Source: a virus
Reading direction: 5' to 3' (one strand)
Virus record (IMG/VR): IMGVR_UViG_3300030099_003984
Coordinates: 1-21,702 of that record
Length of the DNA: 21,702 bases
How positions within the stretch are numbered: position 1 is the first letter of the stretch; every line of letters starts with the position of its first letter. The notes beneath the pieces are model-generated. The model did not search any database and had not been told where the DNA came from. It saw nothing but the letters and a program-made list of their open reading frames with translations. A program made the translations under genes and the position numbers. Shown piece by piece: positions 7,932-15,067 of the stretch.

Positions 7932-9830
7932 TTATGCCCCTATATCCACCACTTCACATACATCACCAGTACAAGCTATAGACTGCATAGCAACTGTATT
8001 ATCCTCTTGTTCATACTCACTAAGCTTAGACCAGTCAATAGACTTTGGCATTATAGCTAAAAGCTTTTTATAATCATCCTTCGTGCAATCTTGATAAGGT
8101 GCTTGCTGATAAGTGTGATCTGAGTGTGGCAAAAATGATACACCTGACATTTCATCAAAGTGTTTATAAACAAATGCACCTACCTCCATCCATTCATCAG
8201 GCTTTACAGTACAGGTTATACTTGGTTTGTGCTCACACCAATGTCGTTGATAAGTTAACCACATCTCCAACTGTTCAATGGCTGTCATGTCGTTTCGAGT
8301 TACAGCTTTATCTGGTGACTTCACTGGGAAGCTAAATACTGTGGTGCTATCTGGTTTCATAACACAAGGTGCATTAGGTATACCTTGATCTTTCATCATC
8401 TGTGTTAGTGGATCTTTGTTGTCACCTCGCACAGTCCTGATATAATGACGTGCGTGACGTGCATGTATACCGCTTGCACAGTCTACTAATTGGGATACAG
8501 TTCCACTAGGTTTGACTGTTGAAATCGATGATGATTGTGGAATGCCAAGGCGGTCAGCCCAAGTATTATTAGTCCGAACAGCAACTTCTCGTAAGTGTTC
8601 AAGGGTCTTCTCCAATCCTTTGTTTTTTGATGTCATAAGAGGGTTATCTTGGATGCCGCTTAACGACACCCCTAACAATCGTTCTTCTTCTGTGTTGGTT
8701 GTCCAGACTTTTCTGAGGTATGGGAACTTTGTGAACGTGCTTTGGATCGTCCCAAGTATTGTGGCGAGTCTGACTTTTCTAGCCAAGTCTTCCACCGTGT
8801 CCGTGGCTCGTACCACAACTTCTGTAAGATTGCAGAACTGATAAGGGCGTAAGATAATTTCACTACAAGGATTAGTTCCAAACTCAAAGTTAGGATCACG
8901 CCTATCATACTTCGCAGCTTGTTTCTTAGATGCTTCACGATTAAATATGCCTCTCTCTCCTGATTTACTTTCTACTAAGGCTAACCACTCACGCATAAAC
9001 GTTTCCGAATCTGGCTTCTCTGAGTAGCATACTGAGTTATTAGCTAAAGCTCTGTGTGCAGCTTCGTTCCACCACTGTCCTGACTTAGCGTGACGCATAC
9101 GATCATCACTGAGGTTAGACAAACTAATCATTGCACTACGTCTAACGCCACCTACAACAACTATCTGACCAATGAAACACATTAGGTCATGGCATTCTAA
9201 GCTAGAAAGCTTACGCCCCTGAGCATCCTTGAATGTCTTTACTGCAAAGTTGAATAGCTCAACAAGAGGCGCAGGGCCACTGGCTCTACCACCAAATGTT
9301 TTTAGCCTTGCACCTGCAGGGCGTACTCTGCTAACATCCCACTTAGGAATCTCACCTGCCCATAAGAGTGCTAATACTTGTCTGAACGCTTTAGCCCACC
9401 CCTCCTTGCTGTCCTTTACCACAACGGTAGTATCACTATCGAACAATTCAGGTACTTCGGGAAGCTTGCTAATGAACTGCCTCTCGACACTGAAGCCAAC
9501 ACCAGTACCACAGAGCAAGATGTACATAGCTTCATCGAAGGACTTTGGGTCATCTACAGGTAAATAACTACAGTTGTAACCTGCAGTGTTGTCTCTATCT
9601 AATGCTGCCCCTGCTGTCATCATTGCTCTCATGCTAGGCATAATTTCTAAGTTAAGTATAGCAAACATTAATTCATCTTTAGTATCTGCATCTACTTTAT
9701 TACCTACAACATTTTCCATATAACGATCTACAGTTTCAGACCAAGACTCCCTGCCTTTACCATCAATGTATTTAGCATAACGTGACTTGTGTATAAAACT
9801 TTGGTAGTCGGTTGGTAAGTAGTTATTCAT
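7932..9830 (-). CDS. nrdJ: Adenosylcobalamin-dependent (class II) ribonucleoside-triphosphate reductase
   Basis: 632 aa. Reduces ribonucleotides to deoxyribonucleotides for phage DNA synthesis, with adenosylcobalamin as radical generator, so no second subunit or oxygen is needed. The active-site motif NPCSE is at residues 320-324, with C322 matching the thiyl cysteine and E324 the catalytic glutamate. C87 (NCSYLP) and C333 (FCNL) fit the redox pair; C322 and C333 have the same 11-residue spacing as C408 and C419 of the Lactobacillus monomeric enzyme. PSGT is at 441-444 and a C-terminal CTGDVC pair is at C620/C625. The block containing KTFGGRASGP (about 177-186) is typical of the monomeric RTPR type. 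It is somewhat shorter than the 739-aa Lactobacillus enzyme and has no intein. A GAGGTGA Shine-Dalgarno precedes the ATG. Confidence 0.93.
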   Translation of the reverse strand: MNNYLPTDYQSFIHKSRYAKYIDGKGRESWSETVDRYMENVVGNKVDADTKDELMFAILNLEIMPSMRAMMTAGAALDRDNTAGYNCSYLPVDDPKSFDEAMYILLCGTGVGFSVERQFISKLPEVPELFDSDTTVVVKDSKEGWAKAFRQVLALLWAGEIPKWDVSRVRPAGARLKTFGGRASGPAPLVELFNFAVKTFKDAQGRKLSSLECHDLMCFIGQIVVVGGVRRSAMISLSNLSDDRMRHAKSGQWWNEAAHRALANNSVCYSEKPDSETFMREWLALVESKSGERGIFNREASKKQAAKYDRRDPNFEFGTNPCSEIILRPYQFCNLTEVVVRATDTVEDLARKVRLATILGTIQSTFTKFPYLRKVWTTNTEEERLLGVSLSGIQDNPLMTSKNKGLEKTLEHLREVAVRTNNTWADRLGIPQSSSISTVKPSGTVSQLVDCASGIHARHARHYIRTVRGDNKDPLTQMMKDQGIPNAPCVMKPDSTTVFSFPVKSPDKAVTRNDMTAIEQLEMWLTYQRHWCEHKPSITCTVKPDEWMEVGAFVYKHFDEMSGVSFLPHSDHTYQQAPYQDCTKDDYKKLLAIMPKSIDWSKLSEYEQEDNTVAMQSIACTGDVCEVVDIGA

Positions 9831-9987
9831 ATTTCTTCACCTCTATCTTTCTAATTACTGCACCATCAATATCATAAATAATATCTTGGAATAACTCAGT
9901 AACTGCCTCCTCGTGCATCTCTGCAACTATTGGTAGTATCCGTTCTTCCTCGTCTATTTCTATTGTTAGTTTAATCTTAAACTTCAT
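9823..9987 (-). CDS. Small hypothetical protein, 54 aa, between mazG and nrdJ
   Basis: This frame begins MKFKIKLTIEIDEEER and ends KIEVKKYE. Its first strand-like segment is followed by a helix (about residues 20-35) and a second strand, as in a small beta-alpha-beta protein. The ATG overlaps the mazG stop codon as ATGA, and the 3' end overlaps the nrdJ start by 8 bases and carries the nrdJ Shine-Dalgarno. These tight junctions on both sides, plus the absence of any other gene in the 150-base gap, are the reasons to accept it. Rich in Glu, Ile and Lys. No family recognised. Confidence 0.65.
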   Translation of the reverse strand: MKFKIKLTIEIDEEERILPIVAEMHEEAVTELFQDIIYDIDGAVIRKIEVKKYE

Positions 9988-10340
9988 CTTTTATCGCCAC
10001 TGCCCTTAATAGTTCCTCTCTCCATACGACTGTGAAGTTTGTCTAAGTTACACCTAGCTATGTATCCCATGTCAAAGTTTAGGTCACGACATAAAGCTGC
10101 AATGTACCACAAGCAGTCACCCACCTCTGCAGCTACATCTTCCCTTTTAAAATTCCCATCCCTTAACATCTTCTTTACTTTGTTGGCTACTTCACCTGCT
10201 TCACCTGCGAGTCCCAACGCAGGATAAACTATCTTGTGTTCATCAGGATATATGGCAGTCTTACGTGCCTCTATCTGATAATCACCAAATGTCATTTCAT
10301 ACATATCTTTCCAAGCATTTATGTCATCTGCTGTTATCAT
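9984..10340 (-). CDS. mazG: MazG-like nucleotide pyrophosphohydrolase
   Basis: 118 aa. The all-helical MazG/dUTPase-type core is recognisable by E47-A-G-E50 (GLAGEAGEVANKVKK) and E72-V-G-D75 (AAEVGDCLWYIAALC), the ExxE...ExxD signature that binds magnesium. Such enzymes split nucleoside triphosphates to monophosphates plus pyrophosphate. In marine phages they have been proposed to clean the nucleotide pool or lower the alarmone ppGpp; which applies here cannot be read from sequence. The gene is coupled on both sides: ATGA overlaps with the DUF3310 gene upstream and with the 54-aa gene downstream. Its place directly ahead of the ribonucleotide reductase fits a nucleotide-metabolism role. Confidence 0.88.
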   Translation of the reverse strand: MITADDINAWKDMYEMTFGDYQIEARKTAIYPDEHKIVYPALGLAGEAGEVANKVKKMLRDGNFKREDVAAEVGDCLWYIAALCRDLNFDMGYIARCNLDKLHSRMERGTIKGSGDKR

Positions 10341-10603
10341 TTATGCATCTCCTTATAACGCTCTTCTAGCCTATCAAGATACCATTTTGCTTTTCTTATA
10401 TCTTCTAAGCCATTCTTATACTCATGTCGCCAAATGTATTTTAACACATTAGCAGCGTGTGGCGCTGTAGCTCCTGACATATTTTCTGTCATTGCTTCTA
10501 TGGCTTCGATACATTCTATGCCACTATGATTGTAATGCATTGGATTGTTTACTTGATCGTGATTTAAAGTTGTATCACCAGTTAATGTTATTGTGGCATC
10601 CAT
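10337..10603 (-). CDS. DUF3310 (SaV-like) family phage protein
   Basis: 88 aa from the chosen start. The motifs PMHYNHSGIECIEAIEAM and LKYIWRHEYKNGLEDIRKA, then WYLDRLEE, are the standard DUF3310 pattern seen in many tailed phages. T7 gene 1.7, a nucleotide kinase, contains this domain, so a nucleotide-related role is possible but unproven for the short form. I chose the ATG at 10603 because it overlaps the upstream stop as TAATG and has AAAAGGAAA ahead of it. An in-frame ATG at 10630 would add nine residues but has no ribosome binding site. It is followed by mazG with an ATGA overlap. Confidence 0.85.
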   Translation of the reverse strand: MDATITLTGDTTLNHDQVNNPMHYNHSGIECIEAIEAMTENMSGATAPHAANVLKYIWRHEYKNGLEDIRKAKWYLDRLEERYKEMHK

Positions 10604-10938
10604 TATGCATTTCCTTTTGTTTTTGTCCATTTGCTAAGTGTATATACATTGCCTTCTTTTGTTACAACAGGTTTTTCATTCTCTTCATCCATAGCTATTA
10701 GATTATCTCTGTGTTCTTTTACTAAAGCGTATAGATAGGGTTGCTCGTGTGCCATATCCAAGAAAGCTGACATCATAGTAGCCACATCTACTATACCATT
10801 AATTATAGGGTCAGGTAAATTATGTTCAGGAGATATAGCTATAGATACATTTGTTTCACCTTCCCAATTATTAGCATCTTTATAATTTATTGGGCTTATA
10901 ACTATTGCTATTTCATCATTTTCTAAGCTGTGACCCAT
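10603..10938 (-). CDS. Hypothetical protein, 111 aa
   Basis: Begins with a beta-rich half (EIAIVISPINY, then TNVSIAISPEHNLP at about residues 29-42), followed by helices (about 44-85) with a conserved-looking MMSAFLDMAHEQPYL, and a Lys-rich C-terminus. No motif I can assign. AGAGGA lies 8 bases before the ATG, right at the end of the endonuclease gene, and the 3' end overlaps the DUF3310 gene as TAATG. It is part of the same early replication and nucleotide operon. The gene is real by context and start signals; its function is unknown. Confidence 0.7.
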   Translation of the reverse strand: MGHSLENDEIAIVISPINYKDANNWEGETNVSIAISPEHNLPDPIINGIVDVATMMSAFLDMAHEQPYLYALVKEHRDNLIAMDEENEKPVVTKEGNVYTLSKWTKTKGNA

Positions 10939-10940
10939 TA

Positions 10941-11357
10941 TTATTTCCTCTTTGTTTTTAACTGTATCTTCTTAACTGTAATCTCTTTACCTTTTTCTTT
11001 TAACCAATCTTCAGGTATTATACGATTAGCCCACTTAAACTTATATCGCTCACACCAATGGCAATATCTAGACTTAGCACCCTTGTATAGCTTGGCATTT
11101 GCGTTGCTGAATACAAACCGTATGTCTAACTCAGGATGCTGTCTCTGTATCTCACGATGTTTACGTCTATCTGAACTATCAAAGATACCCTTAGTCTCAA
11201 TAATAATACCATTGTCTAAAATAAAATCAGGAGTGTAAGTACGATAACGTAGATCCTCCCATTCTATCTTGAGCACTTCATATCTAACTTTTGTTTGTTT
11301 CTTCCTTAGATAAGAAGCGATATTTTTTTCTAGACCGCTACGGTATTTTACAGCCAT
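10941..11357 (-). CDS. T7-type endonuclease I (Holliday junction resolvase)
   Basis: 138 aa. Cuts branched DNA such as four-way junctions; in T7 the enzyme (gp3) also degrades host DNA and resolves replication intermediates. The family pattern is clear: RSGLE (E10), then YTPDFILDNGIIIETKG with D44, E54 and K56 at the same 10- and 12-residue spacing as T7 D55, E65 and K67. Further on come HPELDIRFVFS, AKLYKGAKS and WCE...KW. Length is close to T7 gp3 (149 aa). The first 10 bases overlap the exonuclease gene. The position next to the exonuclease, as in T7-like early regions, supports joint work in DNA breakdown and maturation. Confidence 0.93.
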   Translation of the reverse strand: MAVKYRSGLEKNIASYLRKKQTKVRYEVLKIEWEDLRYRTYTPDFILDNGIIIETKGIFDSSDRRKHREIQRQHPELDIRFVFSNANAKLYKGAKSRYCHWCERYKFKWANRIIPEDWLKEKGKEITVKKIQLKTKRK

Positions 11358-12118
11358 TTGGGTAAATCAATAACGCTATAATTACCCCACCCTGTTCCAT
11401 AATCTAAAGAAAGATCAGCGAAAGCTATTTGATCTAACGTGTCATGCATACGATTCGTAGCGTTATTCAAAAGATCTGAACTGACTACATGCATATGTGA
11501 AACATAAGGGCTAGATTTTTCACAAGCTATAAAAGAAAACTCTTTGACTTCAATACCTGCTAATTCTATTACGTATTTGTAAAACGCTGCTTGAATATCG
11601 TATGCATATTTAAAACACTCTTTAGAAAAACCTGCAGGAGAAGCGTCTATGGTTGTCTTAACGTCATAGACTGCACCCTCTTTGGTTATCATGAGGTCAG
11701 GCCTTGTCTTTAACTCTAGTCCTGATCTAGGACATCTTTCAAAAATACTAACTTCGTTAACTCTATCTTTGTGTCTTAATGCTTTACCGCATTTGTTATT
11801 TTCTAAAGCAGACTTAGCCATCTTGTGTGCCATGTAATATTCTGTTTCACTAAGAAGAATCTGATCTTCCTGTAATTCTTTTTCTAGCTCTTTAAAAGCT
11901 TTAGATGTTTTAGTTTTTGGACCCTTTACAACTAAGTCTTTATCTTCTTCTAAGAGTAATGCATGAACTGCACTACCTAAATTAAAAGCTGAGGATTGTT
12001 TTTGTTTTTGTCCTCTCCAGTGTGCTAGTGATTTTTTATACACTGTCTTGACTGCCGAAGAAGAGATACCACCCATTGAATGATACCTCGTATTCGATAA
12101 GTCTTTGATTATACCCAT
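11348..12118 (-). CDS. RecE/lambda-exonuclease-like PD-(D/E)XK 5'-3' exonuclease
   Basis: 256 aa. The nuclease core is visible: GSAVH (H52) in the N-terminal helix region, KTRPDLMI with D141, YDVKTT with D152 and K154 (the D-x-K pair), and YDIQAAFYKYVI with Q176 and Y180. H, D, D-x-K and QxxxY are the hallmarks of the RecB/RecE exonuclease family. It would resect duplex DNA ends in the host cytoplasm, serving phage recombination or host DNA recycling. It sits directly after the probable ssDNA-binding protein (TAATG overlap) and overlaps endonuclease I, the arrangement expected of a resection and strand-processing set. Confidence 0.88.
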   Translation of the reverse strand: MGIIKDLSNTRYHSMGGISSSAVKTVYKKSLAHWRGQKQKQSSAFNLGSAVHALLLEEDKDLVVKGPKTKTSKAFKELEKELQEDQILLSETEYYMAHKMAKSALENNKCGKALRHKDRVNEVSIFERCPRSGLELKTRPDLMITKEGAVYDVKTTIDASPAGFSKECFKYAYDIQAAFYKYVIELAGIEVKEFSFIACEKSSPYVSHMHVVSSDLLNNATNRMHDTLDQIAFADLSLDYGTGWGNYSVIDLPKWL

Positions 12119-12975
12119 TAGTCTGCCTCTTCTACGTTGACGAACTCAGCCACGATAGCAGCGTCATCATCAGAAATAGCGTCCTTATTCTTTTCATCCC
12201 ATTGTTCTAAGATGTTAGAGTTTTGCGCAGTAATATAAGCTAAGAAGTTATGTAAAGTATCTTGGTCTTCAGGTTGTAACTCTAACTTGTCAACATACTC
12301 TAAAGATATAATAACATAATTTTCACCACCAGGTTCATGTCCTAGTTTAAATGTACATTGAATAGGTAATATATTTTTACGCCTTAACGCATTTACTGCC
12401 AGATCTAAAGGCTTGATGCTTGAAGGTGGTAGCTCTAATGAAAAAGGCATATCAGTAATTGCATCTACTGGATTACCTGATTCGTCAGTCACACCTGTTG
12501 CAGTCATTAAACCAAAAATAATCTTCTTACGATTGATAGTGCGAATTAGCTCTTTTGTTTTTTCAGGCACACTATCCCAATCTTCTATGTAACCTGATGG
12601 TCTTCCTAAATTAAATGTACCAACATTATCTTTTAAATCACCTTTGAGATCGTTAGCCATGACGGTTTTCATCATCATATTTTCTTTAGCATCCCACTTT
12701 GACCACTGTTGTCGGATTGCAAAGATACGTATGGTAGGACTAGTTGCGTAGACAACATCATCTTCACCTCTTGTAACCTTGTATGCACCTGCAGGTACAA
12801 CCTCAGTCTTGATAGGCTTACCGTTAACTTCAATCTCACCCATAATACCCGTGTGCATCAAGTTAACTCTAGCTAAAATGGAACTCTTTCTTTCTCCACC
12901 GTTTTGAGAATTTACACCTACTGCCTCTGCAAGAGACATACCTAAATCTTTTTGTATTGCTAATTCTGTATTCAT
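12118..12975 (-). CDS. Probable ssDNA-binding (or annealing) protein
   Basis: 285 aa. The middle is mixed beta/alpha and the C-terminus is strongly acidic (DAISDDDAAIVAEF then EEAD, last 21 residues), as in T7 gp2.5-type and other ssDNA-binding proteins that use the tail to contact polymerase and helicase. No OB-fold motif can be proved by eye. Position is the best clue: first gene after the DNA polymerase and directly before the exonuclease. A single-strand annealing protein paired with a RecE-type exonuclease is the main alternative. AAGGAAG lies 10 bases before the ATG, and a strong promoter (13011-13038) precedes it, suggesting high output, as expected for a stoichiometric DNA-coating protein. 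Confidence 0.5.
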   Translation of the reverse strand: MNTELAIQKDLGMSLAEAVGVNSQNGGERKSSILARVNLMHTGIMGEIEVNGKPIKTEVVPAGAYKVTRGEDDVVYATSPTIRIFAIRQQWSKWDAKENMMMKTVMANDLKGDLKDNVGTFNLGRPSGYIEDWDSVPEKTKELIRTINRKKIIFGLMTATGVTDESGNPVDAITDMPFSLELPPSSIKPLDLAVNALRRKNILPIQCTFKLGHEPGGENYVIISLEYVDKLELQPEDQDTLHNFLAYITAQNSNILEQWDEKNKDAISDDDAAIVAEFVNVEEAD

Positions 12976-13010
12976 TTTTTTTATACTTCCTTGAAAGTTA
13001 AAGATGGTTA

Positions 13011-13038
13011 GTTATACTCTAAACGTCAATTGTGTCAA
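13011..13038 (-). promoter_or_regulatory. Sigma70-type promoter, TTGACA-16-TATAAC
   Basis: On the minus strand a perfect TTGACA (13038-13033) is followed by a 16-base spacer and TATAAC (13016-13011, five of six consensus). The -35 box lies inside the last codons of the DNA polymerase gene and the -10 box just after its stop. Transcription would begin near 13004 with a leader of about 30 bases and drive the ssDNA-binding protein gene and the genes behind it. Confidence 0.7.
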
Positions 13039-15067
13039 GCCAATTATTACCAATTTTGGCTTCTAATAATAGAGGCACATTCATTTCTATATCATATGCG
13101 TCTTTTATGACACAGTTTAGATTAGCGTTGATAGTCTCAACAATAGTCAAGACTTTTTTTACTTCGTCAGGGTGTACATCTATCACCATAGAATCATGTA
13201 CAGTGTTGACTAAGCATGACTGTAGAGGCTCAAGCAATCGCTCAAACTCTAGTAGTACCACAGGTACGATGTCACCTGTAGCAAATCCTTGGACAGGATA
13301 ATTCTTTATCATGGTAAAGTGTGACACACTACCATTACTCCTACGAGTTACATCAGGGAATGCATACTGTCTGCCACTCACGTTGGTAATCTTGAGAAAC
13401 CTCATAGCTTCGTCACCTAACTTCTTGTGCCATTTAGCTACGCCTTTGTACTTCTGCGTAAAGTGTTCATAGTATGCAGCTACAGCCTTTGGTCTACCAT
13501 ATCCAGTAGCACCAAAGAGAGGGGCGAATGTATGCTCCTTTGCTGCTTGGCGCTGTGTAGGTTGCCCTGCATCACTGATAACCTTTGCTGTGTAGGAGTG
13601 TACATCAAATCCTGTATCGATCTCCTCCATTGCTGTCCTGTCCTGTGAGAGGAATGCAGCAACTCTAAACTCCAATTGTGCAAAGTCACACTCACATATC
13701 TGTCCACCCTCCCATCGTGATATGAACACACGTTTTACTGGAAATGTTCCTCCTCTTGGCATGTTTTGCATGTTGGGATTACGTCCAGAGAATCTACCTG
13801 TACTGGTAACACTTTGGGTAAGGTTGACGTGAAGGATTCCGTTGGGCTTAGTAAATATGTCGATACCATCCACGAAGCTACTAAGGTAACTGCTGATAGC
13901 AGAGAGGCGCTTAAGATCAGTAAGAAAAGCAAGAGCAGAATCCATACCGTTGCTTGTAGCGGTAGCCATAAGACTTTCAAGATTACCCTTACTAGTACTA
14001 AAACCATTTGCGCTTATCCATTTTTTGTTTGGCGCAGAGAAGCACAGTCCTGCCACTTGTTTTGTTTGCCTCAGAATATAACCTTTACCTTCACACTTTT
14101 TACATATGTTTGGTATCTTGTACAGCGTGCCATCTTTTCTTGTTCTCCAAACTTTACCACCACCGTTACAGTTAGTGCAGGTAGATGCTTTAGTCTTTCT
14201 AATGATAGAACTGTTTGCATCTATGGCATCCCTAAACTCTTGTTGTGTCTCAGTGTAGTCAAACAAGTCAGCCCATTCTTTCTTGTTGTGTATGCGTCTA
14301 CTGAATATAACTTGAGATGCTTGCTCAGGACTGTTGAGATTGATAGGTGTGTCACCCATAAGATCACGAGTCTTGCGCTGCAGTCTATCTTCTATCTCAG
14401 CTTTCTCTTTCTCAAACTCTATTCGGACTTGCTGAAGGGCGGCTCTATCCACACGGATTCCTGACATATACATTCTGGTGAGGGCTTTACAGGTGCGGAA
14501 GGTAATGTCTCTGACATTATGTAAGGACTCTGCTTCTGGCTTTGCGTAGTCTTGTTCCAAGGCAAAGAACAACTCACGAGTAATGTCGAGGTCACTCCTA
14601 AGATAAAAAAGAAGATCTTGTAAAGGTATCTCATTGGTGTTGTATCCTTTCTTGTAATACTCTTTGAGAGTGTCTTGCTTCTGGTAGTTTAGATTCCTAC
14701 GTTCAGCACAAGCCTCAAGACTTATAGGTTCTTTCTGCCCACGTTGTAACAAATACTCAGCTAACATAGTGTCATAGATGTCACCATCATACTTGAATCC
14801 TGACTCCCATAACCACATCAAGTCATGCTGTGCATTGTGCATAATCAGTAATGTTGTATGGTCTAGTAGGATTTGTATGTTTTTAGCTCTTGATCCACCT
14901 ACGTCTTGATCTTCCTTATGATTGAGCGTGAACAAGTGTGTCTCGTCTGCATTGTCTACGTTCTGTACACCCACTTGTACAAGTTCAAGGCCAGGTTCAA
15001 ATGGATCAAGTATGTTTTTATTATCTCGTTTAGTTATTGTATTTTCTACATCAAGTACAAGTCTCAT
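13019..15067 (-). CDS. polA: Family A DNA polymerase with inserted DnaJ-type zinc fingers
   Basis: 682 aa; replicative polymerase with proofreading. Exonuclease domain: D6-x-E8 (Exo I), HNAQHD with D82 (Exo II) and Y155-x3-D159 (Exo III). Polymerase domain: STGRFSGRNPNMQNMPR (422-438), motif A CDFAQLEFR with D461, motif B RQAAKEHTF with R506, K510 and F514, and motif C VHDSM with H624/D625. F514 occupies the site of E. coli F762 and T7 Y526. Two C-x-x-C-x-G-x-G fingers (C297/C300 and C322/C325) sit between INLNSPEQ (242-249) and STSKGNLESL (357-366), in the thumb. This insertion is the reported hallmark of phage HMO-2011. The start overlaps the helicase stop as ATGA, so replication enzymes are translationally coupled. 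Confidence 0.95.
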   Translation of the reverse strand: MRLVLDVENTITKRDNKNILDPFEPGLELVQVGVQNVDNADETHLFTLNHKEDQDVGGSRAKNIQILLDHTTLLIMHNAQHDLMWLWESGFKYDGDIYDTMLAEYLLQRGQKEPISLEACAERRNLNYQKQDTLKEYYKKGYNTNEIPLQDLLFYLRSDLDITRELFFALEQDYAKPEAESLHNVRDITFRTCKALTRMYMSGIRVDRAALQQVRIEFEKEKAEIEDRLQRKTRDLMGDTPINLNSPEQASQVIFSRRIHNKKEWADLFDYTETQQEFRDAIDANSSIIRKTKASTCTNCNGGGKVWRTRKDGTLYKIPNICKKCEGKGYILRQTKQVAGLCFSAPNKKWISANGFSTSKGNLESLMATATSNGMDSALAFLTDLKRLSAISSYLSSFVDGIDIFTKPNGILHVNLTQSVTSTGRFSGRNPNMQNMPRGGTFPVKRVFISRWEGGQICECDFAQLEFRVAAFLSQDRTAMEEIDTGFDVHSYTAKVISDAGQPTQRQAAKEHTFAPLFGATGYGRPKAVAAYYEHFTQKYKGVAKWHKKLGDEAMRFLKITNVSGRQYAFPDVTRRSNGSVSHFTMIKNYPVQGFATGDIVPVVLLEFERLLEPLQSCLVNTVHDSMVIDVHPDEVKKVLTIVETINANLNCVIKDAYDIEMNVPLLLEAKIGNNWLDTIDV
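14093..14179 (-). other. DnaJ-like double zinc-finger insertion within the DNA polymerase thumb
   Basis: Codons for C297 to C325 of the polymerase. The two halves read CTNCNGGG and CKKCEGKG, separated by 21 residues containing several Lys/Arg, which matches half of the four-repeat cysteine-rich region of DnaJ. The four cysteines can hold one zinc ion. In ordinary Pol I-type enzymes the flanking motifs are only some 20 residues apart; here they are about 100 apart. A DNA-grip or partner-docking module is inferred. Confidence 0.85.

Noticed and set aside
13766-14464. Long open frame of 232 codons on the + strand inside the polymerase gene
   Set aside because: It lies entirely antisense to a polymerase with all motifs intact, has no ribosome binding site, and its translation is Ser/Cys/Phe-rich without family features. 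It is a by-product of codon usage.
14990-15010. GGTTCAAAT-like sequence resembling a tRNA T-arm
   Set aside because: It lies inside the N-terminal coding region of the polymerase and no acceptor or anticodon stem can be paired around it.
7932-15067. Inteins or introns in the ribonucleotide reductase or polymerase
   Set aside because: Both proteins run continuously through their catalytic motifs without splicing-domain signatures; the extra polymerase segment is the zinc-finger insert.
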